A stretch of 64,000 nucleotides of DNA from Mycobacterium sp. DL440 (GTDB lineage: Bacteria; Actinomycetota; Actinomycetes; Mycobacteriales; Mycobacteriaceae), in contig NZ_CP050191.1 in assembly GCF_011745145.1 (NCBI RefSeq), positions 833,991 through 897,990 on the forward strand, read 5' to 3'. Below the pieces are notes generated by a model, which saw nothing but the letters and a program-made list of their open reading frames with translations, searched no databases and had not been told where the DNA came from. The position numbers and the translations under genes were made by a program. Positions within the stretch are counted from its first letter, which is position 1, and the number at the start of each line of letters is the position of its first letter. This document shows positions 33,330 to 42,417 of this stretch, in pieces.

Positions 33330-34310
33330 TTGAGTGTTCCGATCTCCCTGACGTTCGACGTCACCGCCGGCGTCGGGTCCGATGAGAAGCTGATGCAGGA
33401 AGCGTGGGTGTTCCTGCCCGAGCGTCCGTTGGAAGCGCGTGGCGTGCTCCTATGCCTCGCAGGGGGAACATACGACAAGCACTACTGGCACATCGACATC
33501 GACGGCCACCCCGGCTACAGCTTCGGTGAGCACCTCGCCGCCGCCGGTTTCATCGTGATCGCCGTCGATCACCTCGGGATCGGCGAGAGTACCGACCCGA
33601 TCGCTTCGGGACCCCTGGGTTTGGAGCTGCTCGCGAAGGGCGATGCCGAAGTGGCACGCCAGGTCCGGGAACGGTTGCGACGCGGCGAATTGCATCGTGA
33701 CCTTCCGCCGACCACTGCGCCGTTGATCGGCGTCGGGCATTCGATGGGCGCTTGCTTGACGACGATGGTGCAGGCGACAGCGCACCCTTACGATGCCGTC
33801 GTACTGCTGGGCTACGGCGTGCAGATCACCAATGTGTACGAGGACACCGCCGACGCCCAAGATCTGGAGCAGCGGATTCAGCAGACCATCGCGGTTTCGT
33901 GCCAGCTGACCGGTGCGAATCCCACCGACAGTCACACCTTCGCGCCGCGCTCTTACCTGACAGACTTGTTCTACGCCGGTGAGGTTCCCCAAGTCGTCGT
34001 TGACGCGGATACCGCGGTACAGAGCCGGGTTCCAGTCCGGGCCGCGGCTGAGGTCACCACACCGGGAATGGTCGAGCAGTACGCGCCCCGAGTGGATGTG
34101 CCCGTCTTCCTTGGGTTCGGCGCCGCCGCGGATGTCTCGCCAAATCCCCATACCGAGTCTGCCAACTACACAGGCACACCGGACGTGACGCTGCACATCG
34201 TCCCGAAGTCGGGGCACTGCCACAACTTCGCCAGTCACCGCGGACAGCTGTGGGACCGGATCGCGACGTGGGTGCCGACAGTAGTGCACGCCCCATCTGT
34301 CCATGTTTAG
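33330..34310 (+). CDS. Alpha/beta hydrolase
   Basis: 326 residues from TTG 33330, directly after the P450 stop. LLCLAGGTYDKHYWH occupies the oxyanion region, VIAVDHLGIGES is the typical strand-4 turn, the nucleophile elbow is GVGHSMGAC (Ser near residue 135), and KSGHCHNF holds the likely catalytic His. No signal peptide is seen. It could open a lactone or ester formed after P450 or Baeyer-Villiger oxidation; this is inference from context. Confidence 0.8.
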   Translation: MSVPISLTFDVTAGVGSDEKLMQEAWVFLPERPLEARGVLLCLAGGTYDKHYWHIDIDGHPGYSFGEHLAAAGFIVIAVDHLGIGESTDPIASGPLGLELLAKGDAEVARQVRERLRRGELHRDLPPTTAPLIGVGHSMGACLTTMVQATAHPYDAVVLLGYGVQITNVYEDTADAQDLEQRIQQTIAVSCQLTGANPTDSHTFAPRSYLTDLFYAGEVPQVVVDADTAVQSRVPVRAAAEVTTPGMVEQYAPRVDVPVFLGFGAAADVSPNPHTESANYTGTPDVTLHIVPKSGHCHNFASHRGQLWDRIATWVPTVVHAPSVHV

Positions 34311-34319
34311 GAGGACACG

Positions 34320-35165
34320 ATGACCAAGACGGTCGGATTCATCGGTTCGGGTCAGCTCGGAGAACCGATGGTCATGAGGTTGCTCGACGCCGGTCACCAC
34401 GTGCTGGTGTACAGCCGTCGCGACGACGCGCGGGATCGGCTCACCGCCGGCGGCGCCAAGTCGGCCGGTTCGGTGGCCGAGCTGGCATCGCAGAGCGACA
34501 TCCTGATCTCGTGCCTGTTCTCCGACGCGCAGCTGCGCGAGACTGGTCTGGGCCCTGATGGTTTCATCGCCAATGCGAAGCCGGGCTCGGTTTTCGTCTC
34601 CCACACCACCGGCACCGTGTCGACCCTCGAAGCGCTGCGAGATAGTTCGGCATCCGCGCCCGTCATCATCGACGCGCCGGTCAGCGGCACGGCGGACGAT
34701 ATCGCCGCGGGCACTCTGACCGTGCTCATCGGGGGACCCAGTGACGCCGTCGCCGCTGTGACAGCGGTCCTGGCTGCCTATGCCGATCCGGTGGTGGCCA
34801 CTGGCGAGCTTGGCAGCGCGCTGGCCATCAAGCTCGTGAACAATCTACTGTTCGCAGCCAACGCTCAACTCCTCGCGGCAGCAACGCAATTGGGCGACGG
34901 GTTAGGAGTTGACCCGGACGTCCTGTTGTCCACGCTGCAGGTGTGCAGTGCCAGGAGCCACGCGGCGGCGCACGCCCAGCGCATCGGTGGGATGGACCGG
35001 TTCGCCGAGCTGGCCGGACCGTTCCTGCGCAAGGACATCGCTGCGTGCCGTGCGGCCACCGCCGAGGCGGGCGTGGACCTCGGCCTGTTGGGTATGGCCG
35101 TGCGGGAGGGTCCGCTGGCGCTTGACGAGCGCGTCGACACTGCAACCGGAAAGGCACTGCGATGA
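34320..35165 (+). CDS. NAD-binding 3-hydroxyacid-dehydrogenase-family protein
   Basis: 281 residues, ATG after taggaggacacg. The N-terminal Rossmann motif is VGFIGSGQLGEPMV; VIIDAPVSGTADDIAAGTL is the substrate-binding signature of the 3-hydroxyisobutyrate/tartronate-semialdehyde group, and IKLVNNLLFAANAQLLA carries the catalytic Lys. It would oxidise a beta-hydroxy acid with NAD(P). Its stop overlaps the following SDR start by four bases. Confidence 0.88.
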   Translation: MTKTVGFIGSGQLGEPMVMRLLDAGHHVLVYSRRDDARDRLTAGGAKSAGSVAELASQSDILISCLFSDAQLRETGLGPDGFIANAKPGSVFVSHTTGTVSTLEALRDSSASAPVIIDAPVSGTADDIAAGTLTVLIGGPSDAVAAVTAVLAAYADPVVATGELGSALAIKLVNNLLFAANAQLLAAATQLGDGLGVDPDVLLSTLQVCSARSHAAAHAQRIGGMDRFAELAGPFLRKDIAACRAATAEAGVDLGLLGMAVREGPLALDERVDTATGKALR

Positions 35166-35983
35166 CGGGTCGATTGGCGGGGAAGGTGGCGTTCATCACG
35201 GGCGCCGCGCGGGGGCAGGGCCGTGCCCACGCGGTGCGAATGGCCGAGGAAGGGGCCGACATCGTCGCCATCGACGTGGCCGGCCCGCTACCAGCCTCGG
35301 TGCGCTACCCGTCCGCCACCCCCGATGACCTCGACGAGACCGTGCGTCTGGTGAGGGCCGCAGGCGGGCGAATCATGGCTTCCGCCATGGATATCCGCGA
35401 TCTTGAGGCACTGCGGAGCGCGGTCGACGAGGGAGTCGAGGCCTACGGTCGGCTTGACGTCATCGTGGCCAACGCCGGCATCTGCATCCCGGCTCCGTGG
35501 AACGAGATCACCCCGGAGTCGTTCCGCGACATCATCGACGTCAATGTGACGGGCACCTGGAACACGGTGATGGCCGGCGCACAGCGGATCATCGACGGGG
35601 GGCGTGGCGGCTCGATCATCTTGATCAGCTCGTACGCCGGGGTGAAGGTGCAGCCGTACATGATCCACTACACCGCCAGCAAGCACGCGGTGACGGGGAT
35701 GGCCAGGGCCTTCGCCGCGGAACTGGGCAGGCACGACATCAGGGTCAACAGCGTGCATCCCGGGCCGGTCAACACCCCGATGGGTGGCGGGGACATGATC
35801 GCCGCCCTGTTCTCCGCGATCGAGACCAATCCCACGCTCAACAACATGGGCACGCCATTCCTGCCGCAGTGGGCCGCCGAGCCGGAAGATGTGGCGGCCG
35901 CGGTGTGTTGGCTGGCGTCCGACGAGTCGCGCTTCGTGACTGCCACCCCGCTGTCGGTAGACCAGGGCATGGCGCAGTACTAG
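35162..35983 (+). CDS. Mycofactocin-coupled-type SDR
   Basis: 273 residues. The start MTGRLAGKVAFITGAARGQG followed by RAHAVRMAEEGADIVAIDV and an extra segment after the second strand (PDDLDETVRLVRAAGG) are characteristic of the mycofactocin-coupled SDR subgroup, which keeps its nicotinamide bound and passes electrons to mycofactocin. VANAGICIP, ISSYAGV and YTASKHAV (Tyr/Lys) are in place. It would oxidise an alcohol. A second member of the subgroup is at 49661-50494. Confidence 0.88.
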   Translation: MTGRLAGKVAFITGAARGQGRAHAVRMAEEGADIVAIDVAGPLPASVRYPSATPDDLDETVRLVRAAGGRIMASAMDIRDLEALRSAVDEGVEAYGRLDVIVANAGICIPAPWNEITPESFRDIIDVNVTGTWNTVMAGAQRIIDGGRGGSIILISSYAGVKVQPYMIHYTASKHAVTGMARAFAAELGRHDIRVNSVHPGPVNTPMGGGDMIAALFSAIETNPTLNNMGTPFLPQWAAEPEDVAAAVCWLASDESRFVTATPLSVDQGMAQY

Positions 35984-35991
35984 CGCGAGAG

Positions 35992-36339
35992 TCACTTCTT
36001 GGTCGGTGAGGCGTCCCAGAAGTCCCGGTTGGTCGCGACCTTGCCGTTGCGTACGGTGCCGACCGACGCCCCGTGCAGACCTGCCGGTTGCATGATCCAC
36101 TCGGCGGCGAACTGCTCGCCGTCGGCCAGCGCGCTGATCACCTCATAAGAGGCTCCGGGGGCCATCTTCAGTGCGCCGCTCACGAATGTGCGCGCCTCCT
36201 GCGCCCCGCGTGCGACGTGACCGGTCGGGACGTCTTGGAGTATCACGTCCTGGTCGAACCAGGACGTGATGGCGTCGAGGTTGCCAGAATCCCAGTCCGC
36301 GTAGTACCGCCTGAGCCAATCGGAATCGCTGTTGGTCAT
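35992..36339 (-). CDS. NTF2/SnoaL-like protein
   Basis: 115 residues of NTF2-like fold: RRYYADWDSGNLDAITSWFD, DVILQDVPTGHVARGAQEAR and YEVISALADGEQFAAEWIM, where the acidic, His and Arg positions line a small pocket in relatives. Could be an isomerase/cyclase or a binding protein. Its start overlaps the stop of the tetR upstream on the same strand, so the two are co-transcribed. Confidence 0.75.
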   Translation of the reverse strand: MTNSDSDWLRRYYADWDSGNLDAITSWFDQDVILQDVPTGHVARGAQEARTFVSGALKMAPGASYEVISALADGEQFAAEWIMQPAGLHGASVGTVRNGKVATNRDFWDASPTKK

Positions 36340-36935
36340 GTGATTTCTCCTTCTGCTGCCGTCAACACGCGGCGGATCGCCGCGAGGAGTGGTTGGTCGC
36401 CGTCATTGGCGAGGGCGCCGGCGCCCGCGGCCTCGAGCGACGGATGAATCCCGTCCCCTTCGGCCAAATGTCGGGTGGCCAGCCAGCCGACGAAGATCAG
36501 GTATGTCGTCGTGAAGGTCTGCACCGCAGCGGCTTCGGGCAGTCCCGCGTCGCGCAGGATTCGCATGGCCGTATCGGTGAGCCTGGTGGCTCCCGGTGAG
36601 GCCCCGGTCGAGGCGAGTGCGCGCAGGCCGGTGCCGGGGTAGGCGAGAAACGCTCGGTCCATCGCAGAGATCAACGTGAGGTACCGCTCCACCCATGGCG
36701 CCTTCCCGTCGACTGCGACGTCGATCTGTGCGGCGACGGCCTCGACAACTCGGTCTGCGAGGTCGTCACCGCCGCGCAGGTGGTAGTGAATCGCCGGGGG
36801 TGTCACCCCACATTCGGTGGCAACTTCGCGAACCGTCAACTGCTCCAGCGACGATCGCGCGACGACACGCATGGCGGCGTCGACAACGTGGGTCTTCGAA
36901 ATCGGGGACGGCTGAGTGCCGCCACGGCGTCGCAT
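36336..36935 (-). CDS. TetR-family regulator
   Basis: 199 residues with the HTH text LTVREVATECGVTPPAIHYHLRG (about 34-56) and a helical C-terminal domain. It is divergent from the FAD monooxygenase at 36983 with only 47 bases between, and an imperfect palindrome at 36940-36960 sits in that gap, so it very probably represses the monooxygenase and itself. The NTF2-like gene follows in the same transcript. Confidence 0.85.
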   Translation of the reverse strand: MRRRGGTQPSPISKTHVVDAAMRVVARSSLEQLTVREVATECGVTPPAIHYHLRGGDDLADRVVEAVAAQIDVAVDGKAPWVERYLTLISAMDRAFLAYPGTGLRALASTGASPGATRLTDTAMRILRDAGLPEAAAVQTFTTTYLIFVGWLATRHLAEGDGIHPSLEAAGAGALANDGDQPLLAAIRRVLTAAEGEIT

Positions 36936-36939
36936 GAAC

Positions 36940-36960
36940 CCATTATGTCATAGTAAATGG
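36940..36960. promoter_or_regulatory. Imperfect palindrome CCATT...AATGG between tetR and monooxygenase
   Basis: The 21-nt element has perfect CCATT/AATGG outer arms and a less symmetric centre (atgtcatagta). It lies 4 nt before the tetR start and 22 nt before the monooxygenase start. Confidence 0.45.
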
Positions 36961-36982
36961 GATTCGCGCGGAAAGGGGATCC

Positions 36983-38215
36983 ATGGACGCCCAAGTGGTC
37001 GTTGTTGGCGGCGGAATCGCCGGATGCACGCTCGCGACCCGTTTAGCCGAAGCGGGCCTGGCCGTGACCGTCCTCGAACGGGAACAGGTCTACCGCGACA
37101 TCGTGCGCGGAGAGGCGATGTTGCCGTGGGGGTATCGGGAAGCAGTGGAGCTCGGTGTGGCCGAGACCATTCTGCAGACTGAAGGTGTCTCGGTGATGAC
37201 CAAGATGGTCCCGTACGACGAGGGCCTCACCGTGGAGGAGGCGCAAAGACGTTGCCGCGACCTGTCCACCGTTGTCCCGAATGCGCCGGGTGTGGTCGGC
37301 GTCGGACACCCCGAGTTGCGCGAAGCGTTGGCCACCGCGGCGGTCAAGGCCGGCGCGAACGTGGTGCGCGGTGTACGGCGGTCGTCGGTGCAAACCGGCG
37401 CAGCCCCTTCGGTCAGCTACCAGACTGACGACGGCACCCGAACCCTCCGGTGCCGCCTGGCAATCGGGGCAGACGGAAAGATGTCGGCAATGCGTACAGC
37501 GCTCGGTGTGCCGCTGGCGACAACGCAGGCCCGGGTTCGGCTGTCCGGCATGCTCGTCGACGATGGGGGAGTCTGGGATCGGGCCGAGACGGCGATCTCG
37601 GTCGACGGCCGAAACCAGTACATCGTCATCCCGCGGGCCGATAATCGATTGCGACTCTATGTCGGTCGCCGTGTCGATGATCCGGAGCCGATCAAAGGGG
37701 TCAACGCGGTCCCAGAATTCCTGAAAGCGTTTCGCACCCGGATTTTCCCGCGTTCCGATGCCCTGGCGGCGTCCACGCCGATCGGTCCGTGTGCGACGTT
37801 TCCGATGAATGACGCCTGGGTCGATGACCCGGTGGTTAGCGGCGTGGCGCTGATCGGTGACGCGGCCGGCTGGAGCAATCCGGTGACCGCGCAGGGCCTC
37901 AGCATCACGATGCGCGACGCGCGCGTATTGTCCGAGGCGCTTTTGGACGGCTCCGATTGGACACCGCACGGGCTTGCCGGATACGCGCAGGAGCGGCGAA
38001 CCCGGATGGCCCGGTTGCGATTTGCCAGTGCGCTTACCGATCTGATCACCGGCTTCGGGATGCCCGACCGGTTGACGCGGCGGGCGCGGATGTTCGGATT
38101 GCTTCGCCGCCGTCCCGAGCTCGGTTTAGCCCTGGAGGCAGTGCATTCGGGGCCTTGGTCCGCGCCGGCGGAGGCCTACAGCCCCGACATCCTGACCACG
38201 CTGGCGCTGGCCTGA
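36983..38215 (+). CDS. FAD-dependent monooxygenase (PHBH/UbiH group)
   Basis: 410 residues, ATG after ggaaagggatcc. FAD-dinucleotide motif VVVVGGGIAGC (residues 5-15), DG motif AIGADGKMSAMR and second FAD motif VALIGDAAGWSNPVTAQGLS are present. It would hydroxylate an aromatic or epoxidise/oxidise a lipid-like substrate using NAD(P)H and O2. The arrangement with a divergent TetR and a convergent APH-fold gene makes it an independently controlled unit. Geranylgeranyl-reductase-like members share the fold, so reduction is an alternative. Confidence 0.85.
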   Translation: MDAQVVVVGGGIAGCTLATRLAEAGLAVTVLEREQVYRDIVRGEAMLPWGYREAVELGVAETILQTEGVSVMTKMVPYDEGLTVEEAQRRCRDLSTVVPNAPGVVGVGHPELREALATAAVKAGANVVRGVRRSSVQTGAAPSVSYQTDDGTRTLRCRLAIGADGKMSAMRTALGVPLATTQARVRLSGMLVDDGGVWDRAETAISVDGRNQYIVIPRADNRLRLYVGRRVDDPEPIKGVNAVPEFLKAFRTRIFPRSDALAASTPIGPCATFPMNDAWVDDPVVSGVALIGDAAGWSNPVTAQGLSITMRDARVLSEALLDGSDWTPHGLAGYAQERRTRMARLRFASALTDLITGFGMPDRLTRRARMFGLLRRRPELGLALEAVHSGPWSAPAEAYSPDILTTLALA

Positions 38216-38223
38216 GCGTTGCG

Positions 38224-39306
38224 TTACAGCTGCCGTAGGTAGTGCTCGACCAGGGCGACCGCCGCCTGCGGGTAGCTGCGCGCGGTGGCCACGTCGAGGC
38301 CGTCGCGAACCAGCAGCAACGCGAGCCGGTTGTTGATCAGCGACAGTACGAACGCGGCCACCAACTGGTAGTAGACGATGTCTCCGGTCAGTGAGCCGCC
38401 GAATTGTTGGTACCTGCGTACGATTTCGTCGTCGTCGGGAGCGCCGGGCAGGCGGGCGAACCCCAGCGATTCGCACAGGAAGCGCTCGAACATCAGCCAC
38501 CAACCGAGGTCGATGTCGGGCGGCCCGGTGCCCGCGGTCTCCCAATCGAACAGCGCGGCCACCGACAGGTCATCGCCGAAGCTCATGTTGCCGACCCGCG
38601 CGTCGCCCCAGACGACCGTCTCGGCGTCGGTGTCGGGGGCCGAATCGAGGATCACCCGCAGGGCCTCGGCCAGGGTGTCGGCACCCACCTTCAGGTCGTC
38701 GCGACACCAGTCGTACCAGCCTTGAAGGGTGTGCAGGTAGCGCTGCAGTGCGGTGGACCCGTCGGGGCCATCGGCGCGGAGGAAGGTCAGGTCGCCGGGG
38801 TCGTCGATTCGATGGACTGCCACCAGTGCGCGTAGCCCGTTGTCACACAGCAGCGCCCGCCCCGAAGTGGTCAACTCGGTGGTCCAGCCCCGCTTGTGCC
38901 AACTCGGGACGTCGGACGGGGTTCGGCCGTTGACGCGTCGCATCAGGTAAAACGGTGATCCCAGTACCGACGGGTCGCGTTCGATGCCGACGATGTCGGG
39001 AACTGGGATTCCATGCGCGCCAAGCCGCTTCATCACCTCGGCCTGCCGCGGAGCGTCGGGCACGGTGAACAACTGGTGATCATCGGCCTGGGCGCGCAAC
39101 ACCAGGTCCTCGGCGTGATGTCCGGTCTGGTCGGTCCAGGAGGCGGTGAAGAAGACCGTCTTCCCCGAGTAGCCGGCGTTCGGAGCGCTGAACCCGGAGA
39201 TGTCGAACGACGTCGCGCCGGGCAGTGCGACCCTGGGCGGCAACCACGCCCGCATGACGTCGCGAAGGTCCACGCCGACGTCCCCACGTGGTGATGTGTA
39301 GGCCAT
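38224..39306 (-). CDS. APH-family phosphotransferase
   Basis: 360 residues from ATG 39306. Kinase-like fold: PFYLMRRVNGRTPSDVP hinge, catalytic loop VVWGDARVGNMSF (WGD in place of HGD, with the loop Asn), and metal motif ALFDWETAGTGPPDIDLGWW. The loop is intact apart from Trp for His, a variation seen in this family. It is divergent from an LLM gene with only 47 bases between, and a TGTCA-type box lies there. By analogy with ACAD10/11 the substrate may be a hydroxyacyl-CoA, not an antibiotic. Confidence 0.83.
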   Translation of the reverse strand: MAYTSPRGDVGVDLRDVMRAWLPPRVALPGATSFDISGFSAPNAGYSGKTVFFTASWTDQTGHHAEDLVLRAQADDHQLFTVPDAPRQAEVMKRLGAHGIPVPDIVGIERDPSVLGSPFYLMRRVNGRTPSDVPSWHKRGWTTELTTSGRALLCDNGLRALVAVHRIDDPGDLTFLRADGPDGSTALQRYLHTLQGWYDWCRDDLKVGADTLAEALRVILDSAPDTDAETVVWGDARVGNMSFGDDLSVAALFDWETAGTGPPDIDLGWWLMFERFLCESLGFARLPGAPDDDEIVRRYQQFGGSLTGDIVYYQLVAAFVLSLINNRLALLLVRDGLDVATARSYPQAAVALVEHYLRQL

Positions 39307-39331
39307 CAAGACCCCTCTCACACAGAACTGA

Positions 39332-39343
39332 ACACTACTGTCA
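39332..39343 (+). promoter_or_regulatory. ACACTACTGTCA box between APH and LLM genes
   Basis: ACACTACTGTCA followed by GAATA resembles the inverted TGACA/TGTCA boxes found at 48425, 55330, 55406, 61058 and 63099. It lies 10 nt before the LLM start at 39354. Confidence 0.4.
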
Positions 39344-39353
39344 GAATAGGGGC

Positions 39354-40406
39354 ATGCCGGACGGAGCATCCAATCGTATACCGCTTGGTGCCTACACGCT
39401 GCCCGGCCGGGTCTCCGACCCCCAGGCGGTCATCGGGCAGGCGACCGCGGCGGAACGCCTGGGTGCACGCACCCTGTGGCTCAGTGAGCGGTGGGGCACC
39501 AAGGACCTGGGCGTGATCGCCGGTGCGGTCAGCCAGGTCACGTCGACCGTCCGCATCGCCTCAGGCATCACGCATTTCCAGTCTCGGCACCCGGCGCTGC
39601 TGGCATCCCTGGCGATGACCGCGCAGGCGATGTCGGGCGGCCGTTTCGTCCTGGGCGTCGGCCGTTCCGTCGATGCCATGTGGGACGCCGTCGGTCTGCC
39701 GCGATCCACCAATGCCTCCATCGTCGACCACGCCGACATCTTCCGGCGACTGTGTCGCGGCGAGAAGGTGCGCTACGACGGACCTGCGGGTAGATATCCG
39801 TCGCTGCGGCTCAACGACGTTCCCGATCAACCGGTGCCGCCGCTGGTTTTCGCCGCGATCGGCCCGAAAGGCCTGGAACTCGCGGGCCGCCATTTCGACG
39901 GCGTGCTGCTGCATCCGTTCCTGACTCCGGCGGCGGTGCGGCGGTCGGTGGAGCTGGTTCGAAGCGCCGAACGGGCGGCAGGGCGGCCGGCGGGCAGCGT
40001 GCGGGTGTACGCCACCGTCGTGGTGGCATGCGAGCTCGCCGCCGACGAGGTGCTCGCCGTGGTCGGCGCTCGGGCGGTGACCTACTACCAGATCCCCGGC
40101 TTCGGAGAGCGGTTGGCGGCGGTCAATGGATGGGATCCGGAACCGTTGGGCAGGTTGCGATCCCATTCGCTGCTCGCCGGTATCAGGGGCTCGGCGGACT
40201 CCGTGCTCACCCGGGAGCAACTCATCGAGGTCGCGTCGGTGCTGCCTGCGGCGTGGACTGGCGATGCGGCGGCGATCGGATCGGCGCGCTCATGCCACGA
40301 GGTGTTCGAGTCATACCGGGAGGCGGGGGCTGACGAACTCGTCCTGCATGGCAGCACTCCCGATCAGCTAGGGCCGTTGTTTTCGACGATTGAGGCGGGT
40401 TTGTGA
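39354..40406 (+). CDS. LLM-class (probable F420-dependent) oxidoreductase
   Basis: 350 residues from ATG 39354. Typical text: IPLGAYTLPGRVSDPQAV, GARTLWLSERWGTKDLGVIA, VRIASGITHFQSRHPALLAS, GRFVLGVGRSVDAMWDAVGL, and PPLVFAAIGPKGLELAGRHF. TIM-barrel F420/FMN oxidoreductase of unknown substrate. Its stop overlaps the start of the following APH-fold gene, so the pair is co-translated. No obvious Shine-Dalgarno is seen, so a leaderless or very short-leader transcript is possible. Confidence 0.87.
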   Translation: MPDGASNRIPLGAYTLPGRVSDPQAVIGQATAAERLGARTLWLSERWGTKDLGVIAGAVSQVTSTVRIASGITHFQSRHPALLASLAMTAQAMSGGRFVLGVGRSVDAMWDAVGLPRSTNASIVDHADIFRRLCRGEKVRYDGPAGRYPSLRLNDVPDQPVPPLVFAAIGPKGLELAGRHFDGVLLHPFLTPAAVRRSVELVRSAERAAGRPAGSVRVYATVVVACELAADEVLAVVGARAVTYYQIPGFGERLAAVNGWDPEPLGRLRSHSLLAGIRGSADSVLTREQLIEVASVLPAAWTGDAAAIGSARSCHEVFESYREAGADELVLHGSTPDQLGPLFSTIEAGL

Positions 40407-41743
40407 GCAAGAGTGAGAGCGATCTGATCAGCGAATGGGTTCGCGCAGATCTCGGTGGTCAGGTTGTGTCCATCGAACGACAGACCCGGTGGCGGCCGAA
40501 CTGGCTGGTGGATGTCACCGTCGATGGACAGCCGATCGAACTCATGGTGCGCGGTCATCGAATTGACTCACCACTGGTATTCCCCCTGCACCACGAGATG
40601 ACCTTCCAAGATCTGTTGCACCGAAATGACATTCCAGTACCCCGGGTTTACGGCTGGCTCGATGCCCTGCCGGCCTATGTGATGGACCGAGTTCCGGGCC
40701 GGCCCGACTTCGTCGACAGCACCCCGGCCGAGCGGGACGCGGTGATGGCCGAATACATGCGCGTCCTTGCGCGCATTCATGCGCTGAACGTCGATGCGTT
40801 CGAGGCGGCCGGCGTCACCCGTGCGTCGTCGCCGGCCTCGACACCCGCCTCGGTCGGTATGGCCCACTTCGAGAAGCTCTACCGCCAGACCAAGCGCAGG
40901 CCCGATCCCTTCGTGGAGTTTGCACTGGCGTGGCTGCGCCGAAACCCGCTGCCCGCCAACACCCGCGAGGCGCCTGTGGTGTGGGACTCCGGTCAGTTCC
41001 ATCATCAGGGCGGGAAGATTACGGGGCTGCTGGACCTCGAGATCGGTCACATCGGCGACCCGCTGATGGATCTGGCGGCGTTTCGCATGCGCGACACGGT
41101 TCTGAACTTCGGCAACTTCGATGAGCTCTACGGCATCTACGCCGACGCGGCCGGGGTCGAGCTCGACATGGCGGCGGTACAGCACCACCACCTGGCGTTC
41201 ACGTTGACCAACGAGCTGGCTTTTCACGGCGCGCTGGCCGCCCCGACGCCGGGCTCGGCGTACATGACCAATCTGCAGTGGTGCACCGAAACCAACCTGC
41301 ACGCTGTCGAAGCCTTTGCCGAACTGCTGGGCTACGACCTCGACGAGACGGTCGATGTGCCCGAGCCGGCACCGTTCACCAATGAGATCGCCTTCGGTCA
41401 CCTGGTCCGGACGCTGGGCTCGGTCACCGTCGACGAACCGTTCGCGCGCTACGAGGTTCGGAACTCATTCCGGCTGGCCAGGCATCTGCTGCGCCGCCAG
41501 GAGATCGGCGCGCAACTCGACGAGCAGGATCTCGATGATGTGGCACCGTTACTCGGGCACCGCCCGACGGACACAGGCGTAGCGGACGCAGAACTGGAGC
41601 AGTTTGTGCTGTCCGACGACGGGCGCCACGACGAGGCGCTGGTTCAGCTGTTCTACCGGCGTTTCCTGCGCGCCAACGCCGTGCTCGGGCCCGCCGGCTC
41701 GGCGATGACGGTCCACCGGAAGGTGCAGCCCTTCACACGATGA
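40403..41743 (+). CDS. APH-fold protein with altered catalytic loop
   Basis: 446 residues. N-lobe and hinge (FQDLLHRNDIPVPRVYGW; PAYVMDRVPGRPDF) and the metal-motif region ITGLLDLEIGHIGDPLMDLA match the APH fold. The catalytic loop, however, reads VVWDSGQFHHQGG, without the HGD/WGD triplet and loop Asn in the usual register. There is also a C-terminal extension of about 130 residues. It may be a pseudokinase or use a shifted Asp. It is translationally coupled to the LLM gene (overlap 40403-40406). Confidence 0.78.
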   Translation: MSKSESDLISEWVRADLGGQVVSIERQTRWRPNWLVDVTVDGQPIELMVRGHRIDSPLVFPLHHEMTFQDLLHRNDIPVPRVYGWLDALPAYVMDRVPGRPDFVDSTPAERDAVMAEYMRVLARIHALNVDAFEAAGVTRASSPASTPASVGMAHFEKLYRQTKRRPDPFVEFALAWLRRNPLPANTREAPVVWDSGQFHHQGGKITGLLDLEIGHIGDPLMDLAAFRMRDTVLNFGNFDELYGIYADAAGVELDMAAVQHHHLAFTLTNELAFHGALAAPTPGSAYMTNLQWCTETNLHAVEAFAELLGYDLDETVDVPEPAPFTNEIAFGHLVRTLGSVTVDEPFARYEVRNSFRLARHLLRRQEIGAQLDEQDLDDVAPLLGHRPTDTGVADAELEQFVLSDDGRHDEALVQLFYRRFLRANAVLGPAGSAMTVHRKVQPFTR

Positions 41744-41747
41744 TGTG

Positions 41748-42383
41748 TCAGTGGGTCGGGGCAAGCCGTTGCAGGAGCCCGTCGATGACCTGAATGGCAT
41801 TGTCGCGGGCCCGACGCGGATCCGGTGCATTGGCCACGAACTGGGCGGCCTCGTCGGCGGCGGCGAGCAGCACATGGGCGAGCACGTCGAGTGGTTGGGG
41901 AGTCACCGCGCCCTGCTCGACTGCCTTTTCGAGGAGCGCGCGAATCGACCCGAGACCGAACTGAACTTGTAGCTCGCGCCACCGCTGCCAGCCGAGCACG
42001 GCAGGGCCGTCGATCATCAGGATGCGCTGAACCTCGCCGGTGAGCGAAGACTTCAAATAGGAGCGCAGGCCGGCGCGCAGCGCGTCCAAGGCGTCGTCAG
42101 CGTCCCCAGGGTGCGGCGCGCGGCTGTCCACCTGTTCCTGAACAGCGAGGAATACCGCCAGGAACAGCGCCTCCTTATTCTCAAAATGGTGGTAGAGCGC
42201 ACCTCTGGTGCCTACACCGGCGGCCGCCACGATTTCCTCGGTGCCGGTGGCGAAGTAACCCTTCTCCACGAAGAGTCGACGTCCGGCCGCGATCAGCGCC
42301 GCCCGGGTGGCCTCGGCGCGTTCGGCGATCTCCGCGGTACGGACCGGACGCTTCTGCGCTTTCGACGGTTGACCACTGGACAT
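41748..42383 (-). CDS. TetR-family regulator
   Basis: 211 residues; HTH ATGTEEIVAAAGVGTRGALYHHF followed by ENKEALFLAVFLAV (about 46-82). A perfect 19-nt palindrome (42399-42417) lies 16 nt before its start, strong evidence for autoregulation. It is divergent from the amidohydrolase at 42512 and convergent with the APH-fold gene. Its likely regulon includes the amidohydrolase. Confidence 0.88.
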   Translation of the reverse strand: MSSGQPSKAQKRPVRTAEIAERAEATRAALIAAGRRLFVEKGYFATGTEEIVAAAGVGTRGALYHHFENKEALFLAVFLAVQEQVDSRAPHPGDADDALDALRAGLRSYLKSSLTGEVQRILMIDGPAVLGWQRWRELQVQFGLGSIRALLEKAVEQGAVTPQPLDVLAHVLLAAADEAAQFVANAPDPRRARDNAIQVIDGLLQRLAPTH

Positions 42384-42398
42384 GCAGTTAGTATCCTC

Positions 42399-42417
42399 TA
42401 CATACAGCCTGTATGTA
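42399..42417. promoter_or_regulatory. Perfect 19-nt palindrome TACATACAG-C-CTGTATGTA (TetR operator)
   Basis: Nine-nt arms are perfectly complementary around a single C. It sits between the tetR and the amidohydrolase, overlapping the probable tetR promoter. It is the clearest operator in the window. Confidence 0.8.
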
